Positions 1-7,017 of a stretch of DNA of 15,291 nt are shown in pieces. Positions within the stretch are counted from its first letter, which is position 1; every line of letters begins with the position of its first letter. Source of the DNA: Bacteroidota bacterium (GTDB lineage: Bacteria; Bacteroidota; Bacteroidia; Flavobacteriales_F; PHOS-HE28); contig CAUJFM010000116.1 in the NCBI GenBank assembly GCA_963169595.1, positions 1 through 15,291 of the forward strand, read 5' to 3'. The position numbers and the translations under genes are program-made. The notes beneath the pieces were generated by a model that did no database searches, was not told where the DNA came from, and saw only the letters and a program-made list of their open reading frames with translations.

Positions 1-2573
1 TCGGCCATGCCGCCGGGCTCTTTGCCGCCGGCCGTGGCGAAATCGGGCTGGCCACCGCCGCCCCCCTTGATCAGCGGACCGATCTGCTTGATGATGTCCA
101 CCGCCTTCAGGCCCGTAGCCTCGAGGGCCTGCTTGCCCAGCGAGACGGCGAGCAGGGGCTTGCCATCGATCACCGCGCCGGCCACGAAGGCCAGGTCCGC
201 GTGCTGCTCGCGCAGGGTGAAACCGAGGTCCTTCAGGCCCTGGGCATCGAGGTCGAGCTGCTCCACCAGCACCTTCACGCCCTTGCTGTTGGCCGTGGCC
301 TTGGCGGGGATGGCGGCGGCGTAGCGCTTCACTTTCTCGCGCGCGGCCTTCTCCAGCTCCTTGGTGAGGCTGGCGTTCTGATCGGTGAGCTTCTGCACGG
401 CGGCCACCACATCGGCGGGGCGCTTCAGCAGCTCCTCGATGGCCTCCAGCTTCGCGAGCTTCTCGTTGATCATGCGTTCGGCCTCCACGCTGGTGATGGC
501 CTCGATGCGGCGGATGCCCGCGGCCAGCGCGCTCTCGCTCACGATGCGGAAGGGACCGATGACGCCGGTGCGCGGTACGTGGGTGCCGCCGCAGAGCTCG
601 ATGCTCGGACCGAACTTCACCACGCGCACGTTGTCGCCGTACTTCTCGCCGAACAGCGCCATGGCGCCCATGGCCTTCGCCTCCGCGATGGGCACATTGC
701 GCTTGTCCTCGAACACGATGTCGTCGGTGATCATCGCGTTCACCTCGCGCTCGATGGTGGCCAGCTCCTCGGGCGTCACCTTGGCGAAGTGGCTGATGTC
801 GAAGCGCAGGCGGTCGGGTGCCACGAGCGAGCCTTTCTGCTCCACGTGCGTGCCCAGGTGCTTGCGCAGGGCGTGGTGCAGCAGGTGCGTGGCCGTATGG
901 TTCCGCGCGGTGAGGCCGCGGCGCTGCGTGTTCACCTGCGCGGTGAGCGGCTTGCTCACGTCCTTCGGCAGCTCCTTGGTGAAGTGCACGATCAGCTGGT
1001 TCTCGCGCTTGGTGTCGATCACCTCCACCTGGTCGGCGCCTTGGACCAGCCAGCCCTGGTCGCCCACCTGGCCGCCGCCTTCGGCATAGAACGGCGTGCG
1101 GTCGAGCACGAGCTGGAACTGGTCGCCGCCCTTGCCGCTCACCTTGCGGTAGCGCAGGATGCGGGCCTCGGTGCTCAGCTCGTCGTAGCCGACGAAAGCG
1201 GTCTCGCCCTTGCCCAGTTCCACCCAGTCGCCGGTGGTGACGGCCGTGGCGGCGCGTGAGCGTTCCTTCTGCTTCTGCAGCTCGGCCTCGAAGCCCTTCA
1301 TGTCCACGTCCATCTTCTGCTCGCGTGCCATGAGCTGCGTGAGGTCGATGGGGAAGCCGTAGGTGTCGAAGAGCTCGAAGGCGCGGTCACCAGCAAGCGT
1401 TCCCTTCGACTCGGCGAGGGCCTGCTCCAAACGCTTCGTGCCCTGCTCCAGCGTGCGCAGGAAAGCCTTCTCCTCCTCCTGCATCACGCTCTCGATGAGC
1501 TGCAGCTGCTTGCGCAGTTCGGGGAACTGGTCGCCCATCTCCTTCGCGAGGGTGGCCACCAACGTGTGCAGGAAGGGCTCGTTGAAGCCGAGGAAGCTGT
1601 AGCCGTAGCGCACGGCACGGCGCAGGATACGGCGGATCACGTAGCCCGCGCCGGTGTTGCTGGGCAGCTGGCCGTCCGCGATGGCGAAGCTGATGGCGCG
1701 CAGGTGGTCGGCGATCACGCGCATGGCGATGTCGGCCTTCTCGTCCTTGCCGTACTCCTTGCCGCAGCGCTTGGCGATGGACTGGATCAGCGGCTGGAAC
1801 ACATCGGTGTCGTAGTTGCTGCGCTTGCCCTGCAGCACCATGCACAGGCGCTCGAAGCCCATGCCGGTGTCCACATGCTGGGCGGGCAGCGTCACGAGCG
1901 AGCCATCGGCCTTGCGCTCGAACTGCATGAACACGTTGTTCCAGATCTCGATCACCTGCGGGTGGTCGTTGTTCACCAGCTCACGGCCGGGCTTCTGGGC
2001 CTTCTCCTCGGCGGTGCGCACGTCCACGTGGATCTCGGTGCACGGCCCGCAGGGACCGGTGTCACCCATCTCCCAGAAGTTGTCCTTGCGGCTGAAGGGC
2101 AGGATGCGCTCGGCGGGGAGATACTGCTTCCACAAATCGCGGGTCTCCTCATCGGCGGGCAGACCATCCTTCTCGTCACCGCCGAAGTAGGTCACGTAGA
2201 TGTCCGCCGTGTTGATCTTGTACTCGTCCACGAGCAGCTCCCACGCCCACTGGATGGCCTCCTTCTTGAAGTAGTCCCCGAAGCTCCAGTTGCCGAGCAT
2301 CTCGAACATCGTGTGGTGGTAGGTGTCGATGCCCACCTCCTCCAGGTCGTTGTGCTTGCCGGAGACGCGCAGGCACTTCTGCGTGTCGGCGATCCGCTTG
2401 TGCTTCGCCTCGCGGTTGCCCAGGAAGAGGTCCTTGAACTGGTTCATGCCCGCGTTGGTGAACATGAGCGTGGGGTCGTCCTTCACCACCATGGGTGCGC
2501 TGGGCACGATCTGGTGGCCGCGCTGGGCGAAATGGTCGAGGAACTTCTGGCGGATCTGCTGGGACGTGAGCAT
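1..2573 (-). CDS. alaS: Alanine--tRNA ligase (AlaRS), 3' end cut by window edge
   Basis: Class II aminoacyl-tRNA synthetase that charges tRNA-Ala in the cytoplasm and edits mischarged Ser or Gly. The frame runs 857 codons from the ATG at 2573 to the window edge, close to the usual family length of about 870-880, so only the last few residues are missing. The N-terminal catalytic domain begins MLTSQQIRQKFLDHFAQRGH. The editing domain carries the zinc-binding pair HTATH (H559, H563) and CGGTH (C661, H665). The glycine-rich C-Ala tail (KGGGGGQPDFA) lies near positions 30-70. All expected domains are present without a frameshift. The start is the first in-frame ATG giving the normal N-terminus. 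It stands alone on its strand and diverges from the M23 peptidase gene, with a palindrome in its probable 5' leader. Confidence 0.98.
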   Translation of the reverse strand, partial: MLTSQQIRQKFLDHFAQRGHQIVPSAPMVVKDDPTLMFTNAGMNQFKDLFLGNREAKHKRIADTQKCLRVSGKHNDLEEVGIDTYHHTMFEMLGNWSFGDYFKKEAIQWAWELLVDEYKINTADIYVTYFGGDEKDGLPADEETRDLWKQYLPAERILPFSRKDNFWEMGDTGPCGPCTEIHVDVRTAEEKAQKPGRELVNNDHPQVIEIWNNVFMQFERKADGSLVTLPAQHVDTGMGFERLCMVLQGKRSNYDTDVFQPLIQSIAKRCGKEYGKDEKADIAMRVIADHLRAISFAIADGQLPSNTGAGYVIRRILRRAVRYGYSFLGFNEPFLHTLVATLAKEMGDQFPELRKQLQLIESVMQEEEKAFLRTLEQGTKRLEQALAESKGTLAGDRAFELFDTYGFPIDLTQLMAREQKMDVDMKGFEAELQKQKERSRAATAVTTGDWVELGKGETAFVGYDELSTEARILRYRKVSGKGGDQFQLVLDRTPFYAEGGGQVGDQGWLVQGADQVEVIDTKRENQLIVHFTKELPKDVSKPLTAQVNTQRRGLTARNHTATHLLHHALRKHLGTHVEQKGSLVAPDRLRFDISHFAKVTPEELATIEREVNAMITDDIVFEDKRNVPIAEAKAMGAMALFGEKYGDNVRVVKFGPSIELCGGTHVPRTGVIGPFRIVSESALAAGIRRIEAITSVEAERMINEKLAKLEAIEELLKRPADVVAAVQKLTDQNASLTKELEKAAREKVKRYAAAIPAKATANSKGVKVLVEQLDLDAQGLKDLGFTLREQHADLAFVAGAVIDGKPLLAVSLGKQALEATGLKAVDIIKQIGPLIKGGGGGQPDFATAGGKEPGGMA

Positions 2574-2589
2574 GGGGGTCGGGGAATGT

Positions 2590-2610
2590 GCCTGCCTGCG
2601 GCAGGCAGGC
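2590..2610. repeat. 21-bp perfect palindrome in the alaS leader
   Basis: Arms GCCTGCCTGC (2590-2599) and GCAGGCAGGC (2601-2610) are exact reverse complements around one central G. It lies between the candidate alaS promoter (2613-2620) and the alaS ATG (2573), so it would be transcribed as a GC-rich hairpin in the 5' leader. One arm recurs as a direct copy at 2689-2698, in front of the M23 promoter. Two explanations fit: a short dispersed intergenic repeat (REP-like), or a leader hairpin affecting alaS expression. The sequence alone does not decide. Confidence 0.7.
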
Positions 2611-2612
2611 CG

Positions 2613-2620
2613 CAAAGGTC
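2613..2620 (-). promoter_or_regulatory. Candidate alaS promoter -7 element (GACCTTTG)
   Basis: Read on the minus strand this is GACCTTTG, one mismatch from the Bacteroidota TAnnTTTG consensus, with the TTTG core intact. It is 39 nt upstream of the alaS ATG. I see no clear -33 TTG at standard spacing, so the call is tentative. Confidence 0.4.
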
Positions 2621-2710
2621 GCCAACTCCGGGGCACGGCGGAAACCCGGTCGTTCGATCTCCTTAACACGGCCTCTGGCCCAGGGGCGGCCTGCCTGCCC
2701 ACCCGATGGT

Positions 2711-2718
2711 TACTTTCG
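2711..2718 (+). promoter_or_regulatory. Candidate promoter -7 element (TACTTTCG) for the M23 peptidase gene
   Basis: TACTTTCG matches TAnnTTTG at seven of eight positions and lies 17 nt before the ATG at 2736. It overlaps the codons that would follow an alternative in-frame ATG at 2706, so it argues for 2736 as the real start. Confidence 0.5.
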
Positions 2719-2735
2719 CCAGTAGCGCAGGGCCC

Positions 2736-3707
2736 ATGCCAGAGCACAAGTACCGGTTCAACCCGCAGACGCTCAACTTCGAGCGTATCCGGCTCAGTGC
2801 GTGGCAGAAGACCCGGCGCACCCTGTTGATGCTGACCCCAGGCCTGCTGGTGGGCCTGCTGGGCATCTTTCTGGTGTACCAGTTCGTGGACAGCCCCAAA
2901 GAGGCCCTGCTCCGGCGGGAGAACAAGCAGCTGCTGCTCCAGTACGAACTGCTGAACAAGCAGCTGGAGGAGCTCGACCTGGTGATGGCCGACGTGCGGC
3001 GGCGCGACGACAACATCTACCGGGTGATCTTCGAGGCCGATCCGGTGCCCGAGAGCATGCGGCGGGCCGGGGCGGGGGGCATCAATCGCTACAAGGACCT
3101 GGAGGGCTTCGCTAGCAGCGACCTGGTGCTCGAGACCCGCAAGCGGCTGGACCAGCTCACCCGGCAGCTCGTGGTGCAGTCACGCTCCCTGGACGAGGTG
3201 GCCGAGCTGGTGCTCCGCAAGCAGGAGATGCTGGCCAGCATCCCGGCCATCCAGCCCATCCCCAACGAGGACCTCACCCAGACCGCCGGGGGCTACGGCA
3301 TGCGGATCCACCCCATCCACAAGATCCCCAAGTTCCACGCCGGCATGGACTTCACCGCCAAGCCCGGCACGCCCATCTACGCCACCGGCGACGGCCGGGT
3401 GACCTTCGCGGACTATGCCACGAACGGCTATGGCAAGCACGTGATCATCGACCACGGCTACGACTACCACACGCTCTACGCCCACCTCAGCGAGTTCAAG
3501 GTGCGGAACGGCCAGCGGGTGAAGCGCGGCGAGGTGATCGGGCTGGTGGGCAACACGGGCCTGAGCGCCGGCCCCCACCTGCACTACGAGGTGCACAAGG
3601 GCGGGCAGCCCGTGGACCCGGCCAACTTCTTCTTCAACGACCTGAGCCCCGAGGAATATGCCCGCCTGGTGGAGCTGTCCCGGAACGCCAGCCAGGCGTT
3701 GGATTGA
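2736..3707 (+). CDS. Membrane-anchored M23 (LytM-type) metallopeptidase
   Basis: Predicted zinc endopeptidase that cuts peptidoglycan cross-bridges or regulates amidases in the periplasm. From the ATG at 2736 the protein has 323 residues: a basic cytoplasmic N-terminus, one membrane helix at about 30-51, a charged, coiled-coil-prone stretch at about 53-100 and again at about 130-168, then the M23 domain at about 186-300. Zinc and catalytic residues are visible: HAGMD (H201, D205), H250 in YAHLSE, and HLH (H281, H283), so the enzyme looks active. An ATG at 2706 would add ten residues but lies upstream of the probable promoter, so I prefer 2736. The next gene, a MerR-type regulator, starts 21 nt after this stop with its own promoter-like element. 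A DipM/EnvC-like role in wall remodelling is inference. Confidence 0.93.
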   Translation: MPEHKYRFNPQTLNFERIRLSAWQKTRRTLLMLTPGLLVGLLGIFLVYQFVDSPKEALLRRENKQLLLQYELLNKQLEELDLVMADVRRRDDNIYRVIFEADPVPESMRRAGAGGINRYKDLEGFASSDLVLETRKRLDQLTRQLVVQSRSLDEVAELVLRKQEMLASIPAIQPIPNEDLTQTAGGYGMRIHPIHKIPKFHAGMDFTAKPGTPIYATGDGRVTFADYATNGYGKHVIIDHGYDYHTLYAHLSEFKVRNGQRVKRGEVIGLVGNTGLSAGPHLHYEVHKGGQPVDPANFFFNDLSPEEYARLVELSRNASQALD

Positions 3708-3712
3708 TCGGA

Positions 3713-3720
3713 TACCTTCG
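3713..3720 (+). promoter_or_regulatory. Candidate promoter -7 element (TACCTTCG) for the MerR-like gene
   Basis: TACCTTCG lies between the M23 stop and the MerR ATG at 3729, with only 8 nt between element and start codon. This suggests a separate promoter with an almost absent leader. The same octamer precedes the genes starting at 8547 and 14460. Confidence 0.5.
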
Positions 3721-3728
3721 CGACGCGC

Positions 3729-4079
3729 ATGCCCTACAAGGAGAAGACCGTCGAGAAGCTCTTCTGGTCCATCGGTGAAGTGGCCGATGAACTGGGCGTG
3801 AACACCTCGTTGATCCGCTATTGGGAGAAGGAGTTCGGACACCTGCTGCGCACCCGGCGCAACAGCAAAGGCGACCGGCTCTTCACGGTGAAGGAGATCG
3901 AGCAGTTGCGGCGCATCCAGCACCTGGTGAAGGACCAGGGCTTCACCCTGAATGGCGCCAAGGTGCGGTTGAAGAGCGATGAGCCTGCGCCGCCACCGAT
4001 GCAGGACGCCCTCACCGAGGTGCGCGAACGGCTCCTGAAGGTGCGCAGTGAGCTGATCGCCTTGCGCGACCGTCGCTGA
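3729..4079 (+). CDS. MerR-family transcriptional regulator (small, no sensor domain)
   Basis: DNA-binding protein of 116 residues. The winged helix-turn-helix is clear: FWSIGEVADELGVNTSLIRY (about 12-31) is the helix-turn-helix with its IGEVA signature, and the wing follows at about 40-52. Residues 53-83 complete the MerR fold and 95-116 form a short charged helix that probably dimerises. There is no cysteine, so metal or redox sensing of the classical MerR kind is unlikely, and no ligand-binding domain is attached. Bacteroidota commonly carry such small MerR proteins starting MPYKEK; their targets are not known to me. It starts 21 nt after the M23 gene and ends 6 nt from the convergent hldD. 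A link to envelope genes is a guess from location only. Confidence 0.92.
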   Translation: MPYKEKTVEKLFWSIGEVADELGVNTSLIRYWEKEFGHLLRTRRNSKGDRLFTVKEIEQLRRIQHLVKDQGFTLNGAKVRLKSDEPAPPPMQDALTEVRERLLKVRSELIALRDRR

Positions 4080-4089
4080 GCGCGCTCAG
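4076..4089. terminator. 14-bp palindrome over both stop codons, possible bidirectional terminator
   Basis: CTGAGCGCGCTCAG is a perfect palindrome. It contains the TGA stop of the MerR gene (4077-4079) and, on the other strand, the TGA stop of hldD (4088-4086). It could form a 5-bp stem with a CGCG loop in either transcript. There is no U-tract, so factor-independent termination is not clearly supported. Confidence 0.35.
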
Positions 4090-5054
4090 AGGTATTTGTG
4101 CGGGACCAGGTAGTTGGTCACGTAGTCCGTCACCCCATCTTCCAGCGTGTGGAACGGGGTGGTGTAGCCGATGCCCCTCAGCTTGGACATGTCCGCCTCG
4201 GTGAAGTACTGGTACTTGTCCCGGATATCGGCCGGCGTATCCACGAACGTGATGGCCTCCTCCTTCCCCATCGCCTGGAAGGTGGCGCGTGCCAGGTCGA
4301 GGAAGGTGCGGGCGGTGCCGCTGCCCAGGTTGTAGAGCCCGCTGTGGGTGCGGTGCTCCATCAGGAAGATGCACACGTTGCAGACGTCCTTCACGTACAC
4401 GAAATCGCGGAGCTGCTCCCCGTCCTTGTAGTCGGGCCGGTGGCTGCGGAAGAGCTTCATGCCGCCCGTGGCCCCGATCTGGTTGAAGGCATGGAACACC
4501 ACGCTGGCCATGCGGCCCTTGTGGTACTCGTTGGGGCCGTAGACGTTGAAGAACTTGAGGCCCGCCCAGAAGAAGGGCTTGCGTTCCTGGGCCAGCGCCC
4601 ACTTGTCGAAGTCGTTCTTGCTCTCACCGTAGGGGTTCAGCGGGTGGAGGCGCTGGGGCAGGCTGTCGTCGTGGTCGCTGTAGCCGAGCTCACCACCGCC
4701 GTAGGTGGCCGCGCTGGACGCATAGACCAGGGGGATGCCGTACTTCACACAAGCCTCCCACATGCGCTGGCTGTAGTGCAGGTTCAGCTCGTCGAAGATG
4801 GCCACGTTGAACTCGGTGGTGTCCGTGCGGGCCCCCAGGTGGAAGATGAACTGCACCAGCTTCTCGTTGGCGTCCAACCACGTGAAGAAGTCCTTGCGGT
4901 CCACCTTCGCGGTCAGGGTCTTGTCGGCCAGGTTGGGTGCCTTGTCGGGGCGGGAAAAGTCATCCACAGCCACGATGTCCTGCCAACCCTGGCGGAGCAG
5001 CTCGCCCACCAAGGCACTGCCGATGAAGCCCGCGGCTCCGGTCACTACGATCAT
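4086..5054 (-). CDS. hldD: ADP-L-glycero-D-manno-heptose 6-epimerase
   Basis: Short-chain dehydrogenase/reductase that epimerises ADP-D-glycero-D-manno-heptose at C6, the last step in making ADP-heptose for the LPS inner core (also named rfaD). The 322-residue protein has the NAD(P)-binding GAAGFIG (6-12), the SSAATYG segment (113-119), the catalytic Y142-xxx-K146 (YGESK) and the family-specific block NVYGPNEYHKG (170-180) followed by RMASV, which separates HldD from ordinary UDP-glucose epimerases. Length is near that of the E. coli enzyme (about 310). An ATG at 5078 would add eight residues, but a perfect TAnnTTTG element lies between it and the ATG at 5054. Only the latter gives the usual MIVVTGAAGF start. 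The mRNA is probably leaderless. No other heptose gene is in the window. Confidence 0.93.
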   Translation of the reverse strand: MIVVTGAAGFIGSALVGELLRQGWQDIVAVDDFSRPDKAPNLADKTLTAKVDRKDFFTWLDANEKLVQFIFHLGARTDTTEFNVAIFDELNLHYSQRMWEACVKYGIPLVYASSAATYGGGELGYSDHDDSLPQRLHPLNPYGESKNDFDKWALAQERKPFFWAGLKFFNVYGPNEYHKGRMASVVFHAFNQIGATGGMKLFRSHRPDYKDGEQLRDFVYVKDVCNVCIFLMEHRTHSGLYNLGSGTARTFLDLARATFQAMGKEEAITFVDTPADIRDKYQYFTEADMSKLRGIGYTTPFHTLEDGVTDYVTNYLVPHKYL

Positions 5055-5057
5055 GTG

Positions 5058-5098
5058 GCAAAGGTAGGCGCGCTCCATCGAGCACCCCCTACCTTTGC
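5058..5098. promoter_or_regulatory. Divergent mirror-image promoters between hldD and the PTPS gene
   Basis: GCAAAGGTAGG (5058-5068) and CCTACCTTTGC (5088-5098) are an 11-bp perfect inverted repeat 19 nt apart. Each arm contains a perfect TAnnTTTG element (TACCTTTG): minus strand 5066-5059 for hldD and plus strand 5090-5097 for the PTPS gene. The hldD ATG follows its element by 4 nt and the PTPS ATG follows its element by 7 nt, so both transcripts should start at or very near the start codon. The two RNA polymerase sites should overlap, so they may compete. Confidence 0.65.
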
Positions 5099-5104
5099 GC
5101 CCTT

Positions 5105-5527
5105 ATGCCAATCGTCCACATCACCCGCAGGGAGCGCTTCAGTGCGGCGCACAAGCTGAGCCGTCCCGATTGGAGCCCGGGGAAGAACTATGCCACCTTC
5201 GGCAAATGCTCCAACCCGAACTGGCACGGCCACAACTACGTGCTGTGGGTCACCGTGGCCGGCGAGCCCAGCACCGAGACCAGCTTCGTCACGGACCTCA
5301 GCGTCCTGAGCCGCATCATCAAGGAGCGCGTCATCGACCGGCTCGACCACAAGAACATCGACCTCGACGTGGATTTCATGAAAGGTCGCTACAGCAGCAC
5401 CGAGAACCTGGCCGTGGCCATCTGGGAGCAGTTGGAGGAACCGGTGAAAGCCCTGGGGGTGACGCTGCGCACCATCAAGCTGGAAGAGACCGAGAACAAC
5501 TACGTGGAATACCATGGCGAGCGGTGA
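5105..5527 (+). CDS. 6-pyruvoyl-tetrahydropterin synthase family protein (PTPS-II type motif)
   Basis: T-fold enzyme of 140 residues acting on 7,8-dihydroneopterin triphosphate, the product of the next gene, FolE. Zinc ligands are H16 (FSAAH) and H41, H43 (HGHNY). The catalytic cysteine is C35, and D81-H82 and E100 (STEN) complete the active site; E127-E128 lie in the C-terminal pterin-binding block. Many databases would name it QueD (6-carboxytetrahydropterin synthase, queuosine pathway). However, the spacing C35-x5-HGH is that of the tetrahydrobiopterin-type (PTPS-II) enzymes, while QueD proteins typically have Cx3HGH. I therefore leave the symbol open and favour 6-pyruvoyl-tetrahydropterin synthase. 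The stop overlaps the folE start by 14 nt, indicating translational coupling. Confidence 0.88.
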   Translation: MPIVHITRRERFSAAHKLSRPDWSPGKNYATFGKCSNPNWHGHNYVLWVTVAGEPSTETSFVTDLSVLSRIIKERVIDRLDHKNIDLDVDFMKGRYSSTENLAVAIWEQLEEPVKALGVTLRTIKLEETENNYVEYHGER

Positions 5528-6143
5528 GCACGAGGCCACGGGCGAAGGCTACGAGCGGATCGACCAGTACGACCCGAAGCGCATCGCGGAGATCAGCGGG
5601 CACTACGGCCACATCCTGAAAGCCATCGGCGAGGACCCCGAGCGCGAGGGGCTGAAGAAGACCCCGGAGCGCGTGGCCAAGGCCCTGCAATACCTCACCC
5701 ACGGCTACGACCTCGACCCGGCGGCGATCCTGCGCAGCGCCATGTTCACAGAGGACTACAGCCAGATGGTGCTGGTGAAGGACATCGAGGTCTATTCCAT
5801 GTGCGAGCACCACATGCTGCCCTTCTTCGGGAAGGCGCACGTGGCCTACATCCCCAACGGACGCATCGTGGGGCTGAGCAAGGTGCCCCGCGTGGTGGAC
5901 GCCTTCGCTCGGCGCTTGCAGGTGCAGGAACGCCTCACGAACGAGATCCGGGACTGCATCCACGACACCTTGCAACCGCTGGGCGTGGCCGTGGTGCTGG
6001 AGTGCAGCCACCTCTGCATGCAGATGCGCGGCATCCAGAAGCAGAACTCGGTGACCACGACGAGTGCCTTCACCGGCATCTTCCTCACCGACAACCGCAC
6101 CCGCGAGGAGTTCATCCAGCTGATGAGCGCCAGGCTGCACTGA
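5514..6143 (+). CDS. folE: GTP cyclohydrolase I
   Basis: Converts GTP to 7,8-dihydroneopterin triphosphate, the first step toward folate, tetrahydrobiopterin and queuosine. The protein has 209 residues, normal for the homodecameric type I enzyme. The zinc site is complete: C97 and H100 in MCEHHMLPF and C168 in HLCMQMRG. The block GLSKVPRVVDAFARRLQVQE and the NSVTTTSAFTG segment are family signatures. The ATG lies inside the 3' end of the upstream PTPS gene (14-nt overlap, different frame). It is the only ATG before residue 77 in this frame, and the sequence around residue 15 onward already matches the family. The overlap suggests the two enzymes are made in matched amounts for one pterin pathway. 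Confidence 0.97.
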   Translation: MASGEHEATGEGYERIDQYDPKRIAEISGHYGHILKAIGEDPEREGLKKTPERVAKALQYLTHGYDLDPAAILRSAMFTEDYSQMVLVKDIEVYSMCEHHMLPFFGKAHVAYIPNGRIVGLSKVPRVVDAFARRLQVQERLTNEIRDCIHDTLQPLGVAVVLECSHLCMQMRGIQKQNSVTTTSAFTGIFLTDNRTREEFIQLMSARLH

Positions 6144-6204
6144 TCCCCGGGTCCACGGACCTGTGCCGGGATCGCCGATATTCGTGCCATTCAACCCCCT
6201 CCCC

Positions 6205-6930
6205 ATGGAGAACCAACAGCCCACCCAGACCACCTACATCGGCACCGGCGAGGTGTCCAACGTGCGCACCTTCGTGGCCAGCGTGTTCAGCTACATGACC
6301 ATGGCGCTGGTCATCAGCGGCGTGATGGCCTGGTGGTTCGGCAACAACATGGAGCTCTTCGGAAGCCTCCGCGACCTGTACACCGGGAAGCCCACGATCC
6401 TGGGCTGGGTGGTGATGCTGGCCCCGCTCGGCCTGGTCTTCCTCATGGGCGGCATGGTGGAACGCCTCAGCAGCGCCACGCTCCTGGCCGTGTTCATCGC
6501 CTACAGCGCCCTCACCGGCATGAGCCTGTCCTACATCTTCGTGGTGTACGACCTCACGGCCATCATCCGCACCTTCTTCCTGACCGCGGGTGTCTTCGGC
6601 ATCATGGCCATCGCGGGCTACACCACCAAGACCGACCTCACCAAGCTGGGCAACATCCTGTTCATCGGCCTCATCGGCATCCTGCTGGCCTCGCTGGTGA
6701 ACATCTTCTGGCCCAACGGCACCATGAGCTGGCTGATCAGCGTCATCGGCGTCATCGTCTTCACCGGCCTCACCGCCTACGACATGCAGAAGATCAAGCG
6801 CATGGGCGAGGTGGTGGCCAGTGGCACGGAGACCGCCCAGAAAATGGCCCTCATGGGTGCGCTCAGCCTCTACCTGGACTTCATCAACCTCTTCCTGATG
6901 CTGCTGCGCCTGTTCGGCCGGCGCGATTGA
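6205..6930 (+). CDS. Bax inhibitor-1 / YccA family membrane protein
   Basis: Inner-membrane protein of 241 residues with about seven hydrophobic helices. It shows the TMBIM family pattern: the loop GLTAYDMQKI after the sixth helix and the C-terminal segment ALSLYLDFINLFLMLLRLFG. Family members such as BsYetJ are pH-sensitive calcium leak channels, and YccA in E. coli modulates FtsH; which role applies here is unknown. An in-frame ATG at 6163 would add 14 proline-rich residues; I chose 6205 because MENQQPTQ is a typical short polar N-terminus before the first helix. No good promoter is visible; a weak GATATTCG lies at 6176-6183. It is 61 nt downstream of folE and could be co-transcribed. Confidence 0.9.
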   Translation: MENQQPTQTTYIGTGEVSNVRTFVASVFSYMTMALVISGVMAWWFGNNMELFGSLRDLYTGKPTILGWVVMLAPLGLVFLMGGMVERLSSATLLAVFIAYSALTGMSLSYIFVVYDLTAIIRTFFLTAGVFGIMAIAGYTTKTDLTKLGNILFIGLIGILLASLVNIFWPNGTMSWLISVIGVIVFTGLTAYDMQKIKRMGEVVASGTETAQKMALMGALSLYLDFINLFLMLLRLFGRRD

Positions 6931-7017
6931 AGCGACGAACCTGTCGATGGGACCGGTCGGCCTGGCTGAACGCCGAGTGCCCGACCACCAGCGACCGACA
7001 ACCGACCCCACACGATC

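Noticed and set aside
201..1259. 352-codon plus-strand frame opposite alaS
   Set aside because: Low-complexity Leu/His/Gly/Ala-rich translation antisense to an intact alaS; no start signal or family match.
2706..2735. Upstream start for the M23 protein at 2706
   Set aside because: The proposed promoter element (2711-2718) lies after this ATG, and the extra ten residues do not resemble the family N-terminus.
5105..5527. Calling the PTPS-family gene queD
   Set aside because: The Cx5HGH spacing and coupling to folE fit the tetrahydrobiopterin type better, so no symbol was assigned.
6163..6204. Upstream start for the Bax inhibitor protein at 6163
   Set aside because: Adds a proline-rich stretch (GSPIFVPFNPLP) not expected in the family. 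Not fully excluded, since no strong promoter decides the matter.
6931..7017. Possible hairpin or promoter between the Bax inhibitor gene and fabD
   Set aside because: CCGGTCGG and CCGAC-type short matches exist, but no stem longer than about 5 bp with a sensible loop and no TAnnTTTG-like element was found.
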